Shown here piece after piece: positions 28,149 to 36,544 of a stretch of 64,000 bases of DNA. The notes below the pieces were generated by a model. That model searched no databases, was not told the origin of the DNA, and worked only from the letters and a program-made list of their open reading frames with translations. The stretch spans positions 67,342 through 131,341 of the forward strand of contig CAZAYY010000012.1 in the NCBI GenBank assembly GCA_964489525.1. Direction: 5' to 3'. The stretch comes from CAZAYY01 sp964489525. GTDB taxonomy: Bacteria > Chloroflexota > Anaerolineae > Anaerolineales > JABWBV01. The translations under genes and the position numbers were made by a program. Each line of letters starts with the position of its first letter. Position 1 is the first letter of the stretch.

Positions 28149-28934
28149 ATGAAGATTACCACCTGGAACGTCAATGGACTGCGGGCCTTGCTGCGCAAAA
28201 ATGGCTGGGAGTGGATCCGGCAGCATGACGCAGACATCATTTGCCTGCAAGAAATCAAAGCTCGCCCGGAACAGCTTACCCCAGACGAACTGGCCCTTTT
28301 TGCCCCCTACCAGGCGTGTTGGAACCCGGCTGACCGCCCTGGATACAGCGGCACCCTCACATTGGTCAAAAACATCCCGGTTCAATTTGAAACCGGGTTG
28401 GGGGTTCCCCTTTTTGACACGGAAGGCAGAGTGGTTAAAACCTTTTTTGAAAATATCATTTTGTTTAATATTTACTTTCCCAATGGCGGGCGCGACCACA
28501 GCCGGGTTCCCTTTAAGTTGGACTTTTACGCAGAGCTGCTCCACCAGTGTGATGCCCTCCACAGTGCGGGGCGCCATCTGATTATTTGTGGCGACATCAA
28601 CACTGCCCACCAGGAAATTGACTTAAAAAACCCAAAATCAAACCAAAACACCACCGGGTTTCTTCCCGAAGAACGCGCCTGGGTAAGCAAATACCTGGAA
28701 AGTGGTTTTGTGGATGTATTCCGAAACCTTTATCCCAAAAAAATCCAATATACATGGTGGTCGTACATCGGAAGCGCTCGTGCCCGCAACGTGGGTTGGC
28801 GGTTGGATTACTTCCTGGCGAGCACAAATCTGGTTCCGCAAGTGAGCAGCGTGATGATTCATGATGATGTGCCCGGTTCCGACCACTGCCCGGTCACGCT
28901 GCATCTTGAAACCCGCAGCCAGACAGTCGGTTGA
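28149..28934 (+). CDS. xth: Exodeoxyribonuclease III
   Basis: This 261-aa AP endonuclease/3' exonuclease acts in base-excision repair. The AP-endonuclease family 1 residues are visible: WNVNGLRA (N7), LQEIKA (E34 metal ligand), the INTAHQEID loop with the GDIN Asp/Asn pair, and the closing PGSDHCPV with the catalytic Asp-His. Length is typical. AAAGGAG lies right before ATG 28149. It sits close to rnhB, divergent, both being genome maintenance genes. Confidence 0.95.
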   Translation: MKITTWNVNGLRALLRKNGWEWIRQHDADIICLQEIKARPEQLTPDELALFAPYQACWNPADRPGYSGTLTLVKNIPVQFETGLGVPLFDTEGRVVKTFFENIILFNIYFPNGGRDHSRVPFKLDFYAELLHQCDALHSAGRHLIICGDINTAHQEIDLKNPKSNQNTTGFLPEERAWVSKYLESGFVDVFRNLYPKKIQYTWWSYIGSARARNVGWRLDYFLASTNLVPQVSSVMIHDDVPGSDHCPVTLHLETRSQTVG

Positions 28935-28974
28935 TTTCCGCTTAAAACAACTATTAATCAGCCTCCTTGCGCGC

Positions 28975-28998
28975 AAATTCTGGCAATTCGCGGCAAAT
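28975..28998 (+). repeat. 24-nt direct repeat, copy 1
   Basis: This segment, with core CAATTCGCGGCAAAT, matches 29130-29153 at 21 of 24 positions. The copies are 155 nt apart. Confidence 0.55.
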
Positions 28999-29025
28999 GG
29001 CTGCGGCCTCTTCCAAAGAAAAGAA

Positions 29026-29062
29026 AGATTTCTCAGTCGCTTCGCCCTTTCGAAACGACACG
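29026..29062. repeat. REP-like extragenic repeat
   Basis: Read on the minus strand this is GTGTCGTTTCGA then GGGCGAAGCGACTGAGAAAT, resembling extragenic repeats with the TGTCATTTCGAG...CGAAGCGA...AATCT pattern. It is related in outline to 18172-18202. Confidence 0.4.
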
Positions 29063-29129
29063 CAAAAGATGGTCAAATTACCCCTGAACCCGCACACCTG
29101 GGATAAAGTCTCCAGACCTTACTTCACAC

Positions 29130-29153
29130 AAATTCGCGCAATTCACGGCAAAT
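29130..29153 (+). repeat. 24-nt direct repeat, copy 2
   Basis: This is the partner of 28975-28998, core CAATTCACGGCAAAT, with three mismatches overall. Confidence 0.55.
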
Positions 29154-29351
29154 TAATTACGGAAAAAGCCATGTTTTTTTCTTAGCCAGCGTTTAACCTC
29201 AGCGCATCTTGGTTTAAACCAGTGCAAATATAATACAAAGCTTATTGAGAAAGATTTACAGCCAGCCACACACTGCGCCTGGTGGGCATCTGCCCTCAGA
29301 GACAGTCTTTGACTGGTGCCATTCACATAAACATTGATTGAGGAGAATACG

Positions 29352-30221
29352 ATGAAAAAAACAGTTGCTTTCTTTATTGGGGTTGCGGTGCTTTTGGTGA
29401 TTGGAGGCGTTTTTTGGGCTTTACGCCCGGCGCCTGAAGCCAGCGAACCCCTGACAGCCATTTCAATTGCGACGGCCACCTCCGCCCCAACCACTGCCCC
29501 CCAAAACAGCCAGGCAAATGAAGCCTATCCCGCCAGCACCAGCGCACCCGAAGCCTACCCGGCCGCAAATAATGCCCCAGAAGCCTACCCTGCAGCCACC
29601 CAAGCCCCTGCGCCGGCTGCCGACCCCGCTTATCCCGCCCCCACCGAAACGGGAGCAGGCAGTGAAGCGCCTGTAGCGGCGGCTGGTTCCACCATTTTTA
29701 CCCTTTCTGCCTCGGAATCGTATGTACAGTTTTCAATTGATGAAATCCTGCGCAATAATCCTTTTACTGCCGTTGGGGTTACCAACCAGGTTGCAGCCGA
29801 AATCGCAATAGATTTCAATAACCCCTCCCAATCCATCCTTGGCCCGGTCCTGGTCAATGCTCGCACCCTGCGCACCGACAGCGAATTCCGCGATAATGCC
29901 ATTGCTAACCAAATTCTGCAAACCGGCCGCTACGAGTTCATCCAGTTCACCCCAACTGCCCTGGAAGGCATGCCTGAAACGGTTGCCGTAGGAGACACGC
30001 TCAAATTCAACATCATCGGCGACCTGACCATTCGCGACGTGACTGCCCCGGCGACTTTCGCAGCAGAAATCAAAGTGGTGTCGGAACAGCGCCTGGAAGG
30101 AAAAGCCTCTGCAGTTGTTTTACGATCGGTTTATGGGCTTCAAATTCCGCAGGTCCAATCCGTAGCGGGTGTGGATGATGATGTCTTGTTGGAAATCGTG
30201 TTTGCAGCCGTACCCAAATAA
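29352..30221 (+). CDS. YceI-family protein with membrane anchor and PEAYPA repeats
   Basis: This 289-aa protein has an N-terminal hydrophobic helix (residues 4-24), a low-complexity region (about 50-105) with near-copies of EAYPA (NEAYPA, PEAYPA twice, DPAYPA), and a C-terminal YceI/lipocalin-like domain (about 112-289). The domain includes TFAAEIKV and the SEFRDNAI segment matching the RDxH/N region of YceI. Family members bind polyisoprenoids or amphiphiles in a beta barrel; some act in stress or quinone handling. The start ATG 29352 follows GAGGAG. The repeats probably form a flexible stalk lifting the domain from the membrane. Confidence 0.86.
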   Translation: MKKTVAFFIGVAVLLVIGGVFWALRPAPEASEPLTAISIATATSAPTTAPQNSQANEAYPASTSAPEAYPAANNAPEAYPAATQAPAPAADPAYPAPTETGAGSEAPVAAAGSTIFTLSASESYVQFSIDEILRNNPFTAVGVTNQVAAEIAIDFNNPSQSILGPVLVNARTLRTDSEFRDNAIANQILQTGRYEFIQFTPTALEGMPETVAVGDTLKFNIIGDLTIRDVTAPATFAAEIKVVSEQRLEGKASAVVLRSVYGLQIPQVQSVAGVDDDVLLEIVFAAVPK

Positions 30222-30249
30222 CCACAGCGCAATCAAACACAAATTCTTG

Positions 30250-30285
30250 GTGACTGCTCTCCGGCCTGGGGGGCAGTCACTTTTT
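30250..30285 (+). terminator. Intrinsic terminator after the YceI gene
   Basis: An 8-bp stem (30250-30257 with 30273-30280) is followed by TTTTT, touching the end of the convergent glycosyltransferase gene. Confidence 0.75.
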
Positions 30286-31039
30286 ATTGCCCAGGATTCA
30301 CACCCAGGTTGTATACCCCATTGCGCGCGTTTTGCCGAATTTTTAATATGTCGCTGACCATGCCCAGGGTATCCCGCACCGGGCTTACTTTACTCTCAGC
30401 ATTGAAATACCAGGGTACCGGAAGTTCAATCACACGGTAGCCGCGCAAACGCGCGATATATAAAATTTCCACATCAAACGAAAACCCTACCATGGTCTGG
30501 TGGTAAAACAGGTCCTGGGCGATTTCAGACCGGAAACACTTAAAGCCACACTGGGTATCCCGTAAACCGGGCAGCGCCATCAAACGAATGGCAAGGTTCA
30601 CCAGCCGCCCGCCCCAGTGCCGGTAAACCGGCTCATCATAGCGAACAGCTCCTTGTGCTTCGCGCGATGCAATCACAATATCATACCCATCCAAGTGGGG
30701 CGGAAAAAACCGGCTGATTTCACTTACAGGCATGGACAAATCGGCATCGCACATGAACCGAAACTGGCCTGTGGCCGCCAGCATACCCGTTCGTACAGCA
30801 AGCCCTTTGCCTTTACCTTTTTCTCGCAATAGTTCCAGGCGCACATTGGGGGCGGTCACCTTGAAAGCCTGGACAATTTCTGCCGTCCGGTCCTTGCTGC
30901 CGTTTTCTACAACCAGCAGTTCGCTTTCATAGGGTTGGGCTTCCAGGAAACTGACGGTTTTATCCAGTGTGCCCGGCAGTCTCGACTCTTCGTTATGCGC
31001 AGGGATGATAATGGAAAGAAAAGGGGTTTGGACAGACAA
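30284..31039 (-). CDS. Family 2 glycosyltransferase, dolichyl-phosphate glucosyltransferase-like
   Basis: This 251-aa GT-A enzyme transfers a sugar from a nucleotide donor, likely to a polyprenyl phosphate. Seen: LSIIIPAHNEESRLP at the N terminus, VVENGSKDRTAEIV, FMCDADLSMP (the DxD-like metal site), the TQCGFKCF acceptor-loop motif, and VGFSFDVEILYIA. The order and spacing match ALG5/DPG synthases. No membrane helices are obvious. It probably supplies sugars for cell-envelope glycans. Confidence 0.87.
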   Translation of the reverse strand: MSVQTPFLSIIIPAHNEESRLPGTLDKTVSFLEAQPYESELLVVENGSKDRTAEIVQAFKVTAPNVRLELLREKGKGKGLAVRTGMLAATGQFRFMCDADLSMPVSEISRFFPPHLDGYDIVIASREAQGAVRYDEPVYRHWGGRLVNLAIRLMALPGLRDTQCGFKCFRSEIAQDLFYHQTMVGFSFDVEILYIARLRGYRVIELPVPWYFNAESKVSPVRDTLGMVSDILKIRQNARNGVYNLGVNPGQ

Positions 31040-31120
31040 GGATCGATTATTCCTGGTTGATCAAGGTTTTGCCTTATTATATTCGAAATTGTGCCTGTGC
31101 GAATTTTATCCATGAAAAGA

Positions 31121-31126
31121 TATAAT
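31121..31126 (+). promoter_or_regulatory. -10 box upstream of the 31146 gene
   Basis: TATAAT lies 19 nt before ATG 31146, with a ribosome site (AGGAGA) in between. No clear -35 is seen. Confidence 0.35.
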
Positions 31127-31145
31127 GGATACAGGAGATATACCC

Positions 31146-31490
31146 ATGACACGTAAAGATCTTGGCCCTGCAATCGTTTTCCTGTCCATTTTCCCGTTCA
31201 TCTACTATGGCTCGGCGCTGCCCGGCTTTTTCGACCTGGAGTCGTATATTTGGGTCTTTGTACTGCTCAGCCTGGGGTACGTGGTTTTTCCCTGGATGGT
31301 GATTCAGCCGCCTGAACGGCTGCCTGGGCTTGCCAAAGCCTGGCACTGGATTTACATGGGCTGGGTAGATCTTTCGATTGTGTTGTATTTTGTGCTGGGG
31401 CGCGAAATATCTGCGCTCGGGGTAGGGGTTGTCATCATTCAGATGGCGCTCTCCGCGCTGATTGTGCTGCATTGGCGAGCACGCGGTTAA
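31146..31490 (+). CDS. Small four-helix membrane protein, unknown function
   Basis: This 114-aa protein is almost entirely hydrophobic, with about four helices (GPAIVFLSIFPFIYYG, a YIWVFVLLSLGYVVFPW segment, a WIYMGWVDLSIVLYFVLG segment and a C-terminal VGVVIIQMALSALIVL). ATG 31146 is chosen because AGGAGA precedes it; the frame is open from 31125. I do not recognise a family. It is flanked by unrelated convergent genes. Confidence 0.65.
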   Translation: MTRKDLGPAIVFLSIFPFIYYGSALPGFFDLESYIWVFVLLSLGYVVFPWMVIQPPERLPGLAKAWHWIYMGWVDLSIVLYFVLGREISALGVGVVIIQMALSALIVLHWRARG

Positions 31491-31513
31491 AAAAATCCCC
31501 CTCCCAGAAAAAT

Positions 31514-31924
31514 CTATTTTCGGGTCATTTCAAATGTCCCTTCAACTTCATCGGCGGGGTTTTCCCAGGTGCCAGAAATCGTGTCTACGCCTGTAAATCC
31601 GCCTGTCATCGCGAAATTCTCCATCCCCAGGATGACCTCGAGGCCATTGACCACGTAAGTTCCCAGGTACTCAACTTCATAAAAGTTCAACATACGATAC
31701 TTCCCCTCGCTTTCCGTCCCCGTGAACGTGAGTGTACCGCTGTCGTAGGCATTCCCGGTTGCCTTTTCCACCAGGGTATATTCCCAGGTTCCCAGCACGG
31801 AATAAACAGGAACAGCCAGGGTGGGTTCGGGGGTTTGGGGAAGAACATCTGGCTGGCTGGAACAGCCGGAAAAAAGACCCAAAAGAACCAGCAGCAACAA
31901 AGCAAACGTCATTCTACGCATCAT
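31514..31924 (-). CDS. Small lipoprotein, lipocalin-like outline
   Basis: This 136-aa predicted lipoprotein has a signal peptide with lipobox LFSGC (Cys21) and a short PTPEPT linker. The remaining 90 residues form an alternating beta pattern (TWEYTLVEKATGNAY, TLTFTGTESEGKY, GTYVVNGLEVIL, TISGTWEN) that looks like a small barrel or sandwich. The start overlaps the stop of the upstream DUF1579-like gene as ATGA, so the two are coupled. No function is known. Confidence 0.7.
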   Translation of the reverse strand: MMRRMTFALLLLVLLGLFSGCSSQPDVLPQTPEPTLAVPVYSVLGTWEYTLVEKATGNAYDSGTLTFTGTESEGKYRMLNFYEVEYLGTYVVNGLEVILGMENFAMTGGFTGVDTISGTWENPADEVEGTFEMTRK

Positions 31925-32412
31925 TTTATCCTTTGCAAGGCGAATTCAATCCCCTTGGCTTCATCCCCCCCTGGGGGAATGTTGTACATGGTAATCATCA
32001 ACTTATCGTCCAATTCCAGCCGGATTTCTGTGCGCCAGCCCCAATCCGGGGTCGTATCGCCGGTAGGATAGGAGCCCATCACAGAAAAACCATGCCCGGC
32101 TTCTTCTCCGGTGGAAATCAGCAAGTTCGCACTGGAATGGAAGCTGTCAACCCAGACCGTCTCATACCGCTGTTTAAACAAGTTAAAGCTGCACACCAAT
32201 AACCCATGATAGGGGTTCCCCTGTAAGATGGCTTCATATTCCCACAAGAGGGTGCGGCTTTCCGGTACGAAACGAAAAACCCCCTGCACCGGAGATTCGT
32301 CCGCCAGAACGCCAGGTTCAAACCAGGTTTGGGCGGTACCTGCCCATTTGCCAGCCAGGGCATTGAACAAGGAAAGCGCTTTGATGGCAAGGTCAGTTTT
32401 CTCGCGGGGCAT
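31921..32412 (-). CDS. DUF1579-like protein
   Basis: This 163-aa soluble protein has the features of the DUF1579 group: LAGKWAGTAQTWFEPG near the N terminus, a GVFRFVPESRTLLWEYEA strand pair, and a C-terminal EIRLELDDKLMITMYN segment. The frame is open from 32475, but GGAGG a few bases before ATG 32412 decides the start. Families of this fold are predicted lipid- or ligand-binding barrels; no reaction is known. It is the first gene of a two-gene unit with the lipoprotein. Confidence 0.72.
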   Translation of the reverse strand: MPREKTDLAIKALSLFNALAGKWAGTAQTWFEPGVLADESPVQGVFRFVPESRTLLWEYEAILQGNPYHGLLVCSFNLFKQRYETVWVDSFHSSANLLISTGEEAGHGFSVMGSYPTGDTTPDWGWRTEIRLELDDKLMITMYNIPPGGDEAKGIEFALQRIK

Positions 32413-32739
32413 AATTCCTCCATGGGTAATTTTGTTGAGTATAACACAGGAATTTTTGCGATGCTCGTCTTTCACAAGATCCGCTTACTTCACGCAGCGC
32501 CTGCGAAAACCTGCCCTTGCGAAGTCGGGCAGTTGCCTGTACAATTTTTGGTAAAGGACGGATTAGCCTTTGGTCAGGTAAATTGCCAGAAAAAATTTTA
32601 TAAAGTTTTCGGGCATTGCCAACAACTCCGTTAAACAATCGGCCTGGATTGTCCTGAATTTTTATAATGACATTTACAGCCAGTGACCAAGCACCAACCC
32701 GTTCATCATTTGCGAATTGATTCATTCAGGAGCTTGAGG
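32413..32739. other. Divergent intergenic region
   Basis: These 327 nt contain no supportable gene. A minus-strand TATACT (32443 to 32438) is a candidate -10 for the DUF1579 gene, and a plus-strand TATAAT (32663-32668) for the phosphatidylcholine synthase gene. Confidence 0.4.
32663..32668 (+). promoter_or_regulatory. -10 box upstream of pcs
   Basis: TATAAT lies 71 nt before ATG 32740. No -35 at normal spacing. Confidence 0.33.
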
Positions 32740-33462
32740 ATGCCCGCTTTTCTTGATTCCCAAAAACCAAATAAATTCATCGTAGCGCGAGCCTGGTTTG
32801 TTCATTTCTATACAAGCCTGGGGCTGATTTGTGCGCTGGTAGCCGTCCTGGCGATTGCCAACAAGGACATTGTGACGGCTTTTTTTGCCCTGGTGGTCGC
32901 ACAGATTATTGATGGGTCGGATGGCCCAATGGCACGGGCTTTTGATGTAAAAACCAACACCCCCCATTTTGACGGCCGCAAACTGGACGATATCATTGAT
33001 TACATGACTTACACCTTCATTCCGGTGTTTTTTATGTATACCTATGAAATTGTCACCGGGCCATGGCTGGTGGTATTGTTCATGGTGCTGCTGGCATCGG
33101 CCTACGGATTTTGCAGCGATGCCGCCAAGACCGATGACGGCTTTTTCACCGGGTTTCCTTCTTACTGGAACGGCGCAGCACTGTACCTGTTCTGGCTCAA
33201 CCTGCCAACGTGGGGAGCGGGGTTATTTTTATTGTTCTTTGTGATCCTGACCTTTATCCCGGTTAAGTACCCCTCTGCCAACCAGACCCGGCAGTTTCGC
33301 TGGTTAACCTACCTGGTTGCGGCTGTGTGGGTTGTGCTGGTCATCTGGATGATTGCCATTGATTGGCAAAACCCACCCAGGTGGATGTTAATGGCCTCAT
33401 TCTTCTTCCCCGTTTACTACCTGGGGATGGGTTTTTACCTGACCTACAAAAATCCTGGATAA
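32740..33462 (+). CDS. pcs: Phosphatidylcholine synthase (CDP-alcohol phosphatidyltransferase family)
   Basis: This 240-aa integral membrane enzyme most likely joins choline to CDP-diacylglycerol. The CDP-alcohol phosphotransferase motif reads DGSDGPMAR, then a spacer, then FDGRKLDDIIDY. The DGxDGxxAR form with a long insert is characteristic of Pcs rather than PgsA or PssA. About eight helices are visible. AGGAG (32728-32732) supports ATG 32740 over the open frame from 32683. A betaine/choline-type importer elsewhere in the window (8757-12876) could supply choline, but that is inference. Confidence 0.82.
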   Translation: MPAFLDSQKPNKFIVARAWFVHFYTSLGLICALVAVLAIANKDIVTAFFALVVAQIIDGSDGPMARAFDVKTNTPHFDGRKLDDIIDYMTYTFIPVFFMYTYEIVTGPWLVVLFMVLLASAYGFCSDAAKTDDGFFTGFPSYWNGAALYLFWLNLPTWGAGLFLLFFVILTFIPVKYPSANQTRQFRWLTYLVAAVWVVLVIWMIAIDWQNPPRWMLMASFFFPVYYLGMGFYLTYKNPG

Positions 33463-33465
33463 GGG

Positions 33466-34125
33466 TTACCCCTGCCCATCCCATTCCGCATAGAATTGAG
33501 CAAGATATTCTTCCATAAACGCATGGCGGGCTTTCGCCATGCGTTTTGCTGTGGGGGTATTCATCAGGTCTTTTAACAAAAGTAGTTTCTCGTAAAAATG
33601 GTTGATCGTAGAAGATTTGCTGTTTTTGTAATCTTCAAAACGGGTGTGCATGACAGGCGTCTCATCCGGGTCGTATAAAGCCCGGTTTTTCTGACCACCA
33701 TAGGCAAAAGCGCGGGCGATGCCAATCGCGCCGATGGCGTCCAACCGGTCGGCGTCCTGGACAATTTTGCCTTCCAGGGTAGCCATTTCAGAAGCCACCC
33801 CTGCGCCTTTAAAACTAAGCGAGTCAATAATATCAGCCACGTGGTCAATGATTGGCTCCGGAAGGTCATACTGGGCTAACCAGGTACGGGCTGCTTTGGG
33901 TCCCAGGGTATGGTCGCCGCCGTGAAATTTATGGTCGGCAATATCATGGAGCAAGGCGGCCAGGGTGACCACAAAAAGGTCTGCCCCGGTTTCCTCTGCG
34001 CAAATTGTCCGGGCATTCTGCAGCACCCGGTAGACATGCCACCAGTCATGACCTGCGTGTTCAACCGTCATCACCTGGCGAACATGGGCCTCGGTTTGAG
34101 CAAGAATATCTTGTGGAAGAATCAT
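33466..34125 (-). CDS. HD-domain phosphohydrolase
   Basis: This is a 219-aa metal-dependent phosphohydrolase of the YedJ/YfbR-like HD group. The metal site residues are in HDWWHVYRV (first His), LLHDIADHK (HD pair) and the downstream D in VQDADRLDAIGAIG. The substrate is unknown; related proteins act on nucleotides or unknown phosphoesters. It converges with pcs, 3 nt between the stops. Confidence 0.86.
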   Translation of the reverse strand: MILPQDILAQTEAHVRQVMTVEHAGHDWWHVYRVLQNARTICAEETGADLFVVTLAALLHDIADHKFHGGDHTLGPKAARTWLAQYDLPEPIIDHVADIIDSLSFKGAGVASEMATLEGKIVQDADRLDAIGAIGIARAFAYGGQKNRALYDPDETPVMHTRFEDYKNSKSSTINHFYEKLLLLKDLMNTPTAKRMAKARHAFMEEYLAQFYAEWDGQG

Positions 34126-34146
34126 CGGAACCTGCCTTCATAAACA

Positions 34147-34461
34147 TCAAAATAACAGTGGGAGAAGCCACAGGATGAGCATCCCCACGACAACTGTGAG
34201 CAAAGCATTTTTGGTGCGCCAGGCCATCAGGGCCGCCGCTATACCCGCCAACAGGCGAAAATTTTCCAAAGAGACGCTCAACGCCCCATCCACTAGCAGA
34301 ATTTCGGGAAAGATAATTGCGGTGAGAACGGCTGGAGGGACATAGCGCAACGCTCTCCGCAGCCACTCTGGAACCCCGGCCCTTCCCAATAGATAGATGA
34401 ATGAAAACCGGGTGGTAAAGGTTAACAGCCCACCTGCAGCCAAAACCAGCCAGGGGTTCAT
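34147..34461 (-). CDS. azlD: AzlD-type branched-chain amino acid exporter subunit
   Basis: This 104-aa membrane protein has four helices and the AzlD pattern: TFTTRFSFIYLLG at the first helix and LRYVPPAVLTAIIFPEIL in the second. The start ATG 34461 overlaps the azlC stop as ATGA, which fixes it. A longer open frame reaching 34719 is the out-of-frame shadow of azlC. Works with AzlC as a two-component exporter of branched-chain amino acids or analogues. Confidence 0.88.
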   Translation of the reverse strand: MNPWLVLAAGGLLTFTTRFSFIYLLGRAGVPEWLRRALRYVPPAVLTAIIFPEILLVDGALSVSLENFRLLAGIAAALMAWRTKNALLTVVVGMLILWLLPLLF

Positions 34462-35174
34462 TTGCGCCCCTCCAAAGCCATGCCCACCCCAATGCCCACC
34501 AGGGCGGCAGCCAGCAGCCCCAGTTTGTAGGGTAGATGATAGGCGGCCAGGGCGGTGATTCCAGCTGCCAGGGCCGATGCCACGCCTGGCCTGTCGGTTA
34601 AAAGCGGAACCACGATGGCAATGAAGGTGAGCGCCAGGGTGAAATCCAACCCCCAGGAAGCCGGAATGGCCGCACCCAAAAAAATGCCTGCTGCTGTGCT
34701 GGCCTGCCAACCAGACCAAAGGGTGAAACCTGCCCCCAAAAAGAAGTAATGAGTATTCACCCCTGCCTCACTGCGCAAATAGTGCAGCAGCGTCACGGCA
34801 TATGCCTCATCCGTTAGCAGGTATGAAAGCAGGGTTTTCCAACCCAAAGACAGTTTTTGCACATACGGTGCCATGGATGCACTGTACAGCGCATGGCGCA
34901 GGTTAACCACGAAAATGGTCAGGACGATTACCATTCCGGGTGCATTGGCAGCAAATAATTGGGAAGCAATGAACTGCGATGAACCCGCGAAAACAATCGC
35001 GCTCATCGCCTGGGCAGCCCCGGTGGAAATGCCAGCCTGCAGAGCCAGCAAACCATAAATCATCCCAAAGGGAAAAACACCCACCAACAACGGTAGTTCG
35101 GCGCGCACACCTGCCCAAAACTGGGCAGCAGGCTGGTCGGCAGGGGCAGCTAGAGAGGAGAGTTGGTTTGGCAT
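34458..35174 (-). CDS. azlC: AzlC-type branched-chain amino acid exporter subunit
   Basis: This 238-aa permease has the AzlC core: GVFPFGMIYGLLALQAG, SAIVFAGSSQFIASQLF, VVNLRHALYSASMAPY and LLTDEAYAVT. The start ATG 35174 (MPNQLSS) lies 10 nt after the upstream lipoprotein stop; the frame is open to 35282, but that extension would overlap the upstream gene. It is coupled to azlD. Substrate by family is valine-like amino acids. Confidence 0.9.
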   Translation of the reverse strand: MPNQLSSLAAPADQPAAQFWAGVRAELPLLVGVFPFGMIYGLLALQAGISTGAAQAMSAIVFAGSSQFIASQLFAANAPGMVIVLTIFVVNLRHALYSASMAPYVQKLSLGWKTLLSYLLTDEAYAVTLLHYLRSEAGVNTHYFFLGAGFTLWSGWQASTAAGIFLGAAIPASWGLDFTLALTFIAIVVPLLTDRPGVASALAAGITALAAYHLPYKLGLLAAALVGIGVGMALEGRK

Positions 35175-35184
35175 GCGGTGAGGT

Positions 35185-36429
35185 TTAAGGCGGGCAGGAA
35201 CCCTCTCCAGGGCAAGCCAGCAGCCATTGACTTTCAAAATCGCTCTCGGCTGTCCAGCCTGTGATGGCCAGGCTGGGGACATTCACCTCCCAAAAAACCA
35301 GGCCATCCGTACACACAGGGCCTTTGAGCAGTTCCACCACGGTACCAGGGCCTAGAGTAGCGCGCACATCCGTACCCACCCCCGCCCCATTGCGCAAACG
35401 GTTGCTGGTGGGGGGGTTGGGGTTAACATAAGCCCGTCCGCCCTGCTGCAGCAGGCTCAGGCAAGCGGGGGTCAGTTCTGGTGAGCCAGTTACGCGCAGG
35501 GACATGACCAACGCATCCAGGGTTTCCAGGCTGGGGTTAAAACTGGCTGCGGGCTGGTTTTCGAGCCGGATTTTGATGGCTTCCAGGTATCTTTCGTAGG
35601 CAGCAGGGAAATTGGTGGAACTGTAATCAGGGAAAGGCTCTCCACCGGGGGGGATGGCGGTGTCGGCACTGCGGGCAGGGAGAATTGCTGAATGAATCGG
35701 CAGGATAACAGCAACATAATACGCCCCATCGGCTGTAAGTCCCTGGTATGTATAAAAAAGCGAATGGTTGTTAAGTTGGCCGGCATCCTGGCCGAATTGG
35801 GTCAGATAGCGAATTCCACTGCCATTTTGAAAATTGAGAAAAACCAGGTTGCTGTGAAATACCTGGGCGGCGTTAAATACGGGCAGAAAAGGCAGGGGGC
35901 TGCTGGCTGCAGCGCCATCCAACAAACCTCTTAATTGGTTCTCCTGATTGGCCGCACCGGGGTTATATCGGCCTATGGCTGCCAGCGGATACACAAAAAC
36001 CACCGGGCTGTGCAGGGTATCTTGCAAAGGGTATCCTTCCAGGGCATACTGCAGGTGGGCGGGCATCACTTCCCAGGGAGGGCTGCTGCCCCCAGGGGCT
36101 ACTGCGGGAACGAATAACGCCTCTACCCCCACAGCGAGGCTGGCTGGTAAAACCAGCTGGATTTCATCCGCAAAAAATGAAAGGGATTCCGATGTGGGCA
36201 GCGGGGAAAGGGTGGCTGTTGGTTCAACACCCGGGTTGGTGGGGGTGGGCAGCACAGGTGAAGGGGGCGGCGTGGGGCTGACGGGGGCCACCAGAGTAGC
36301 AGCCGCTGCCAGGGTAGCCGTAGGCGAGCCAACTGGCTGTTGAACCAGGCTGCGCGCCAGGTTGCAGCCCAGGCTCATCAGGATGAGAAACAAAATCCAC
36401 AGAAAAGGTTTTCTTCGAGTTAATCGCAT
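35185..36429 (-). CDS. Lipoprotein with C-terminal SH3-like domain, unknown function
   Basis: This 414-aa predicted lipoprotein has lipobox MSLGC and a Pro/Thr/Ala-rich linker (about 25-80). A central alpha/beta domain of unknown family (about 85-330) includes the VFVYPLAAIGRYNPGA segment. The C-terminal 70 residues (RLRNGAGVGTDVRATLGPGT through ITGWTAESDF) form a bacterial SH3-like (SH3_3) fold common in envelope-associated proteins. ATG 36429 begins a normal signal peptide; the open frame beyond it to 36510 includes terminator sequence. It precedes azlC by 10 nt. Confidence 0.78.
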   Translation of the reverse strand: MRLTRRKPFLWILFLILMSLGCNLARSLVQQPVGSPTATLAAAATLVAPVSPTPPPSPVLPTPTNPGVEPTATLSPLPTSESLSFFADEIQLVLPASLAVGVEALFVPAVAPGGSSPPWEVMPAHLQYALEGYPLQDTLHSPVVFVYPLAAIGRYNPGAANQENQLRGLLDGAAASSPLPFLPVFNAAQVFHSNLVFLNFQNGSGIRYLTQFGQDAGQLNNHSLFYTYQGLTADGAYYVAVILPIHSAILPARSADTAIPPGGEPFPDYSSTNFPAAYERYLEAIKIRLENQPAASFNPSLETLDALVMSLRVTGSPELTPACLSLLQQGGRAYVNPNPPTSNRLRNGAGVGTDVRATLGPGTVVELLKGPVCTDGLVFWEVNVPSLAITGWTAESDFESQWLLACPGEGSCPP

Positions 36430-36464
36430 GCCGATTATTTTATCAAAAAAGTTCAGTACCACCC

Positions 36465-36508
36465 AAAAAGGCGGGGTGTTTGCGAGGAGGGCAGCTCGCA
36501 AACACCCC
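36465..36508 (-). terminator. Intrinsic terminator of the cytochrome operon
   Basis: A perfect 14-bp stem (36473-36486 with 36495-36508) is followed on the minus strand by GCC then TTTTT. It lies 37 nt after the stop of the 25-haem cytochrome gene and closes the operon. Confidence 0.92.
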
Positions 36509-36544
36509 ATAAAAAACAGGCAGAGAAATCAGCCCGGCTGGTGG

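Larger units (their letters stand above)
28935..29351. other. Intergenic stretch with three repeat-like segments
   Basis: About 417 nt without a supportable gene. It contains a 24-nt direct repeat (28975-28998 and 29130-29153) and, between the copies, a REP-like segment (29026-29062). A TATAAT at 29229-29234 may be the -10 of the downstream YceI gene, with no good -35. Confidence 0.5.

Noticed and set aside
28861..29185. Short plus ORFs in the xth-yceI gap
   Set aside because: They are made of repeat-like sequence and overlap the end of xth; no coding character.
34147..34719. 190-codon minus ORF covering azlD and part of azlC
   Set aside because: Only its last 104 codons are AzlD-like. The rest is an out-of-frame reading of azlC, and the ATGA overlap fixes the azlD start.
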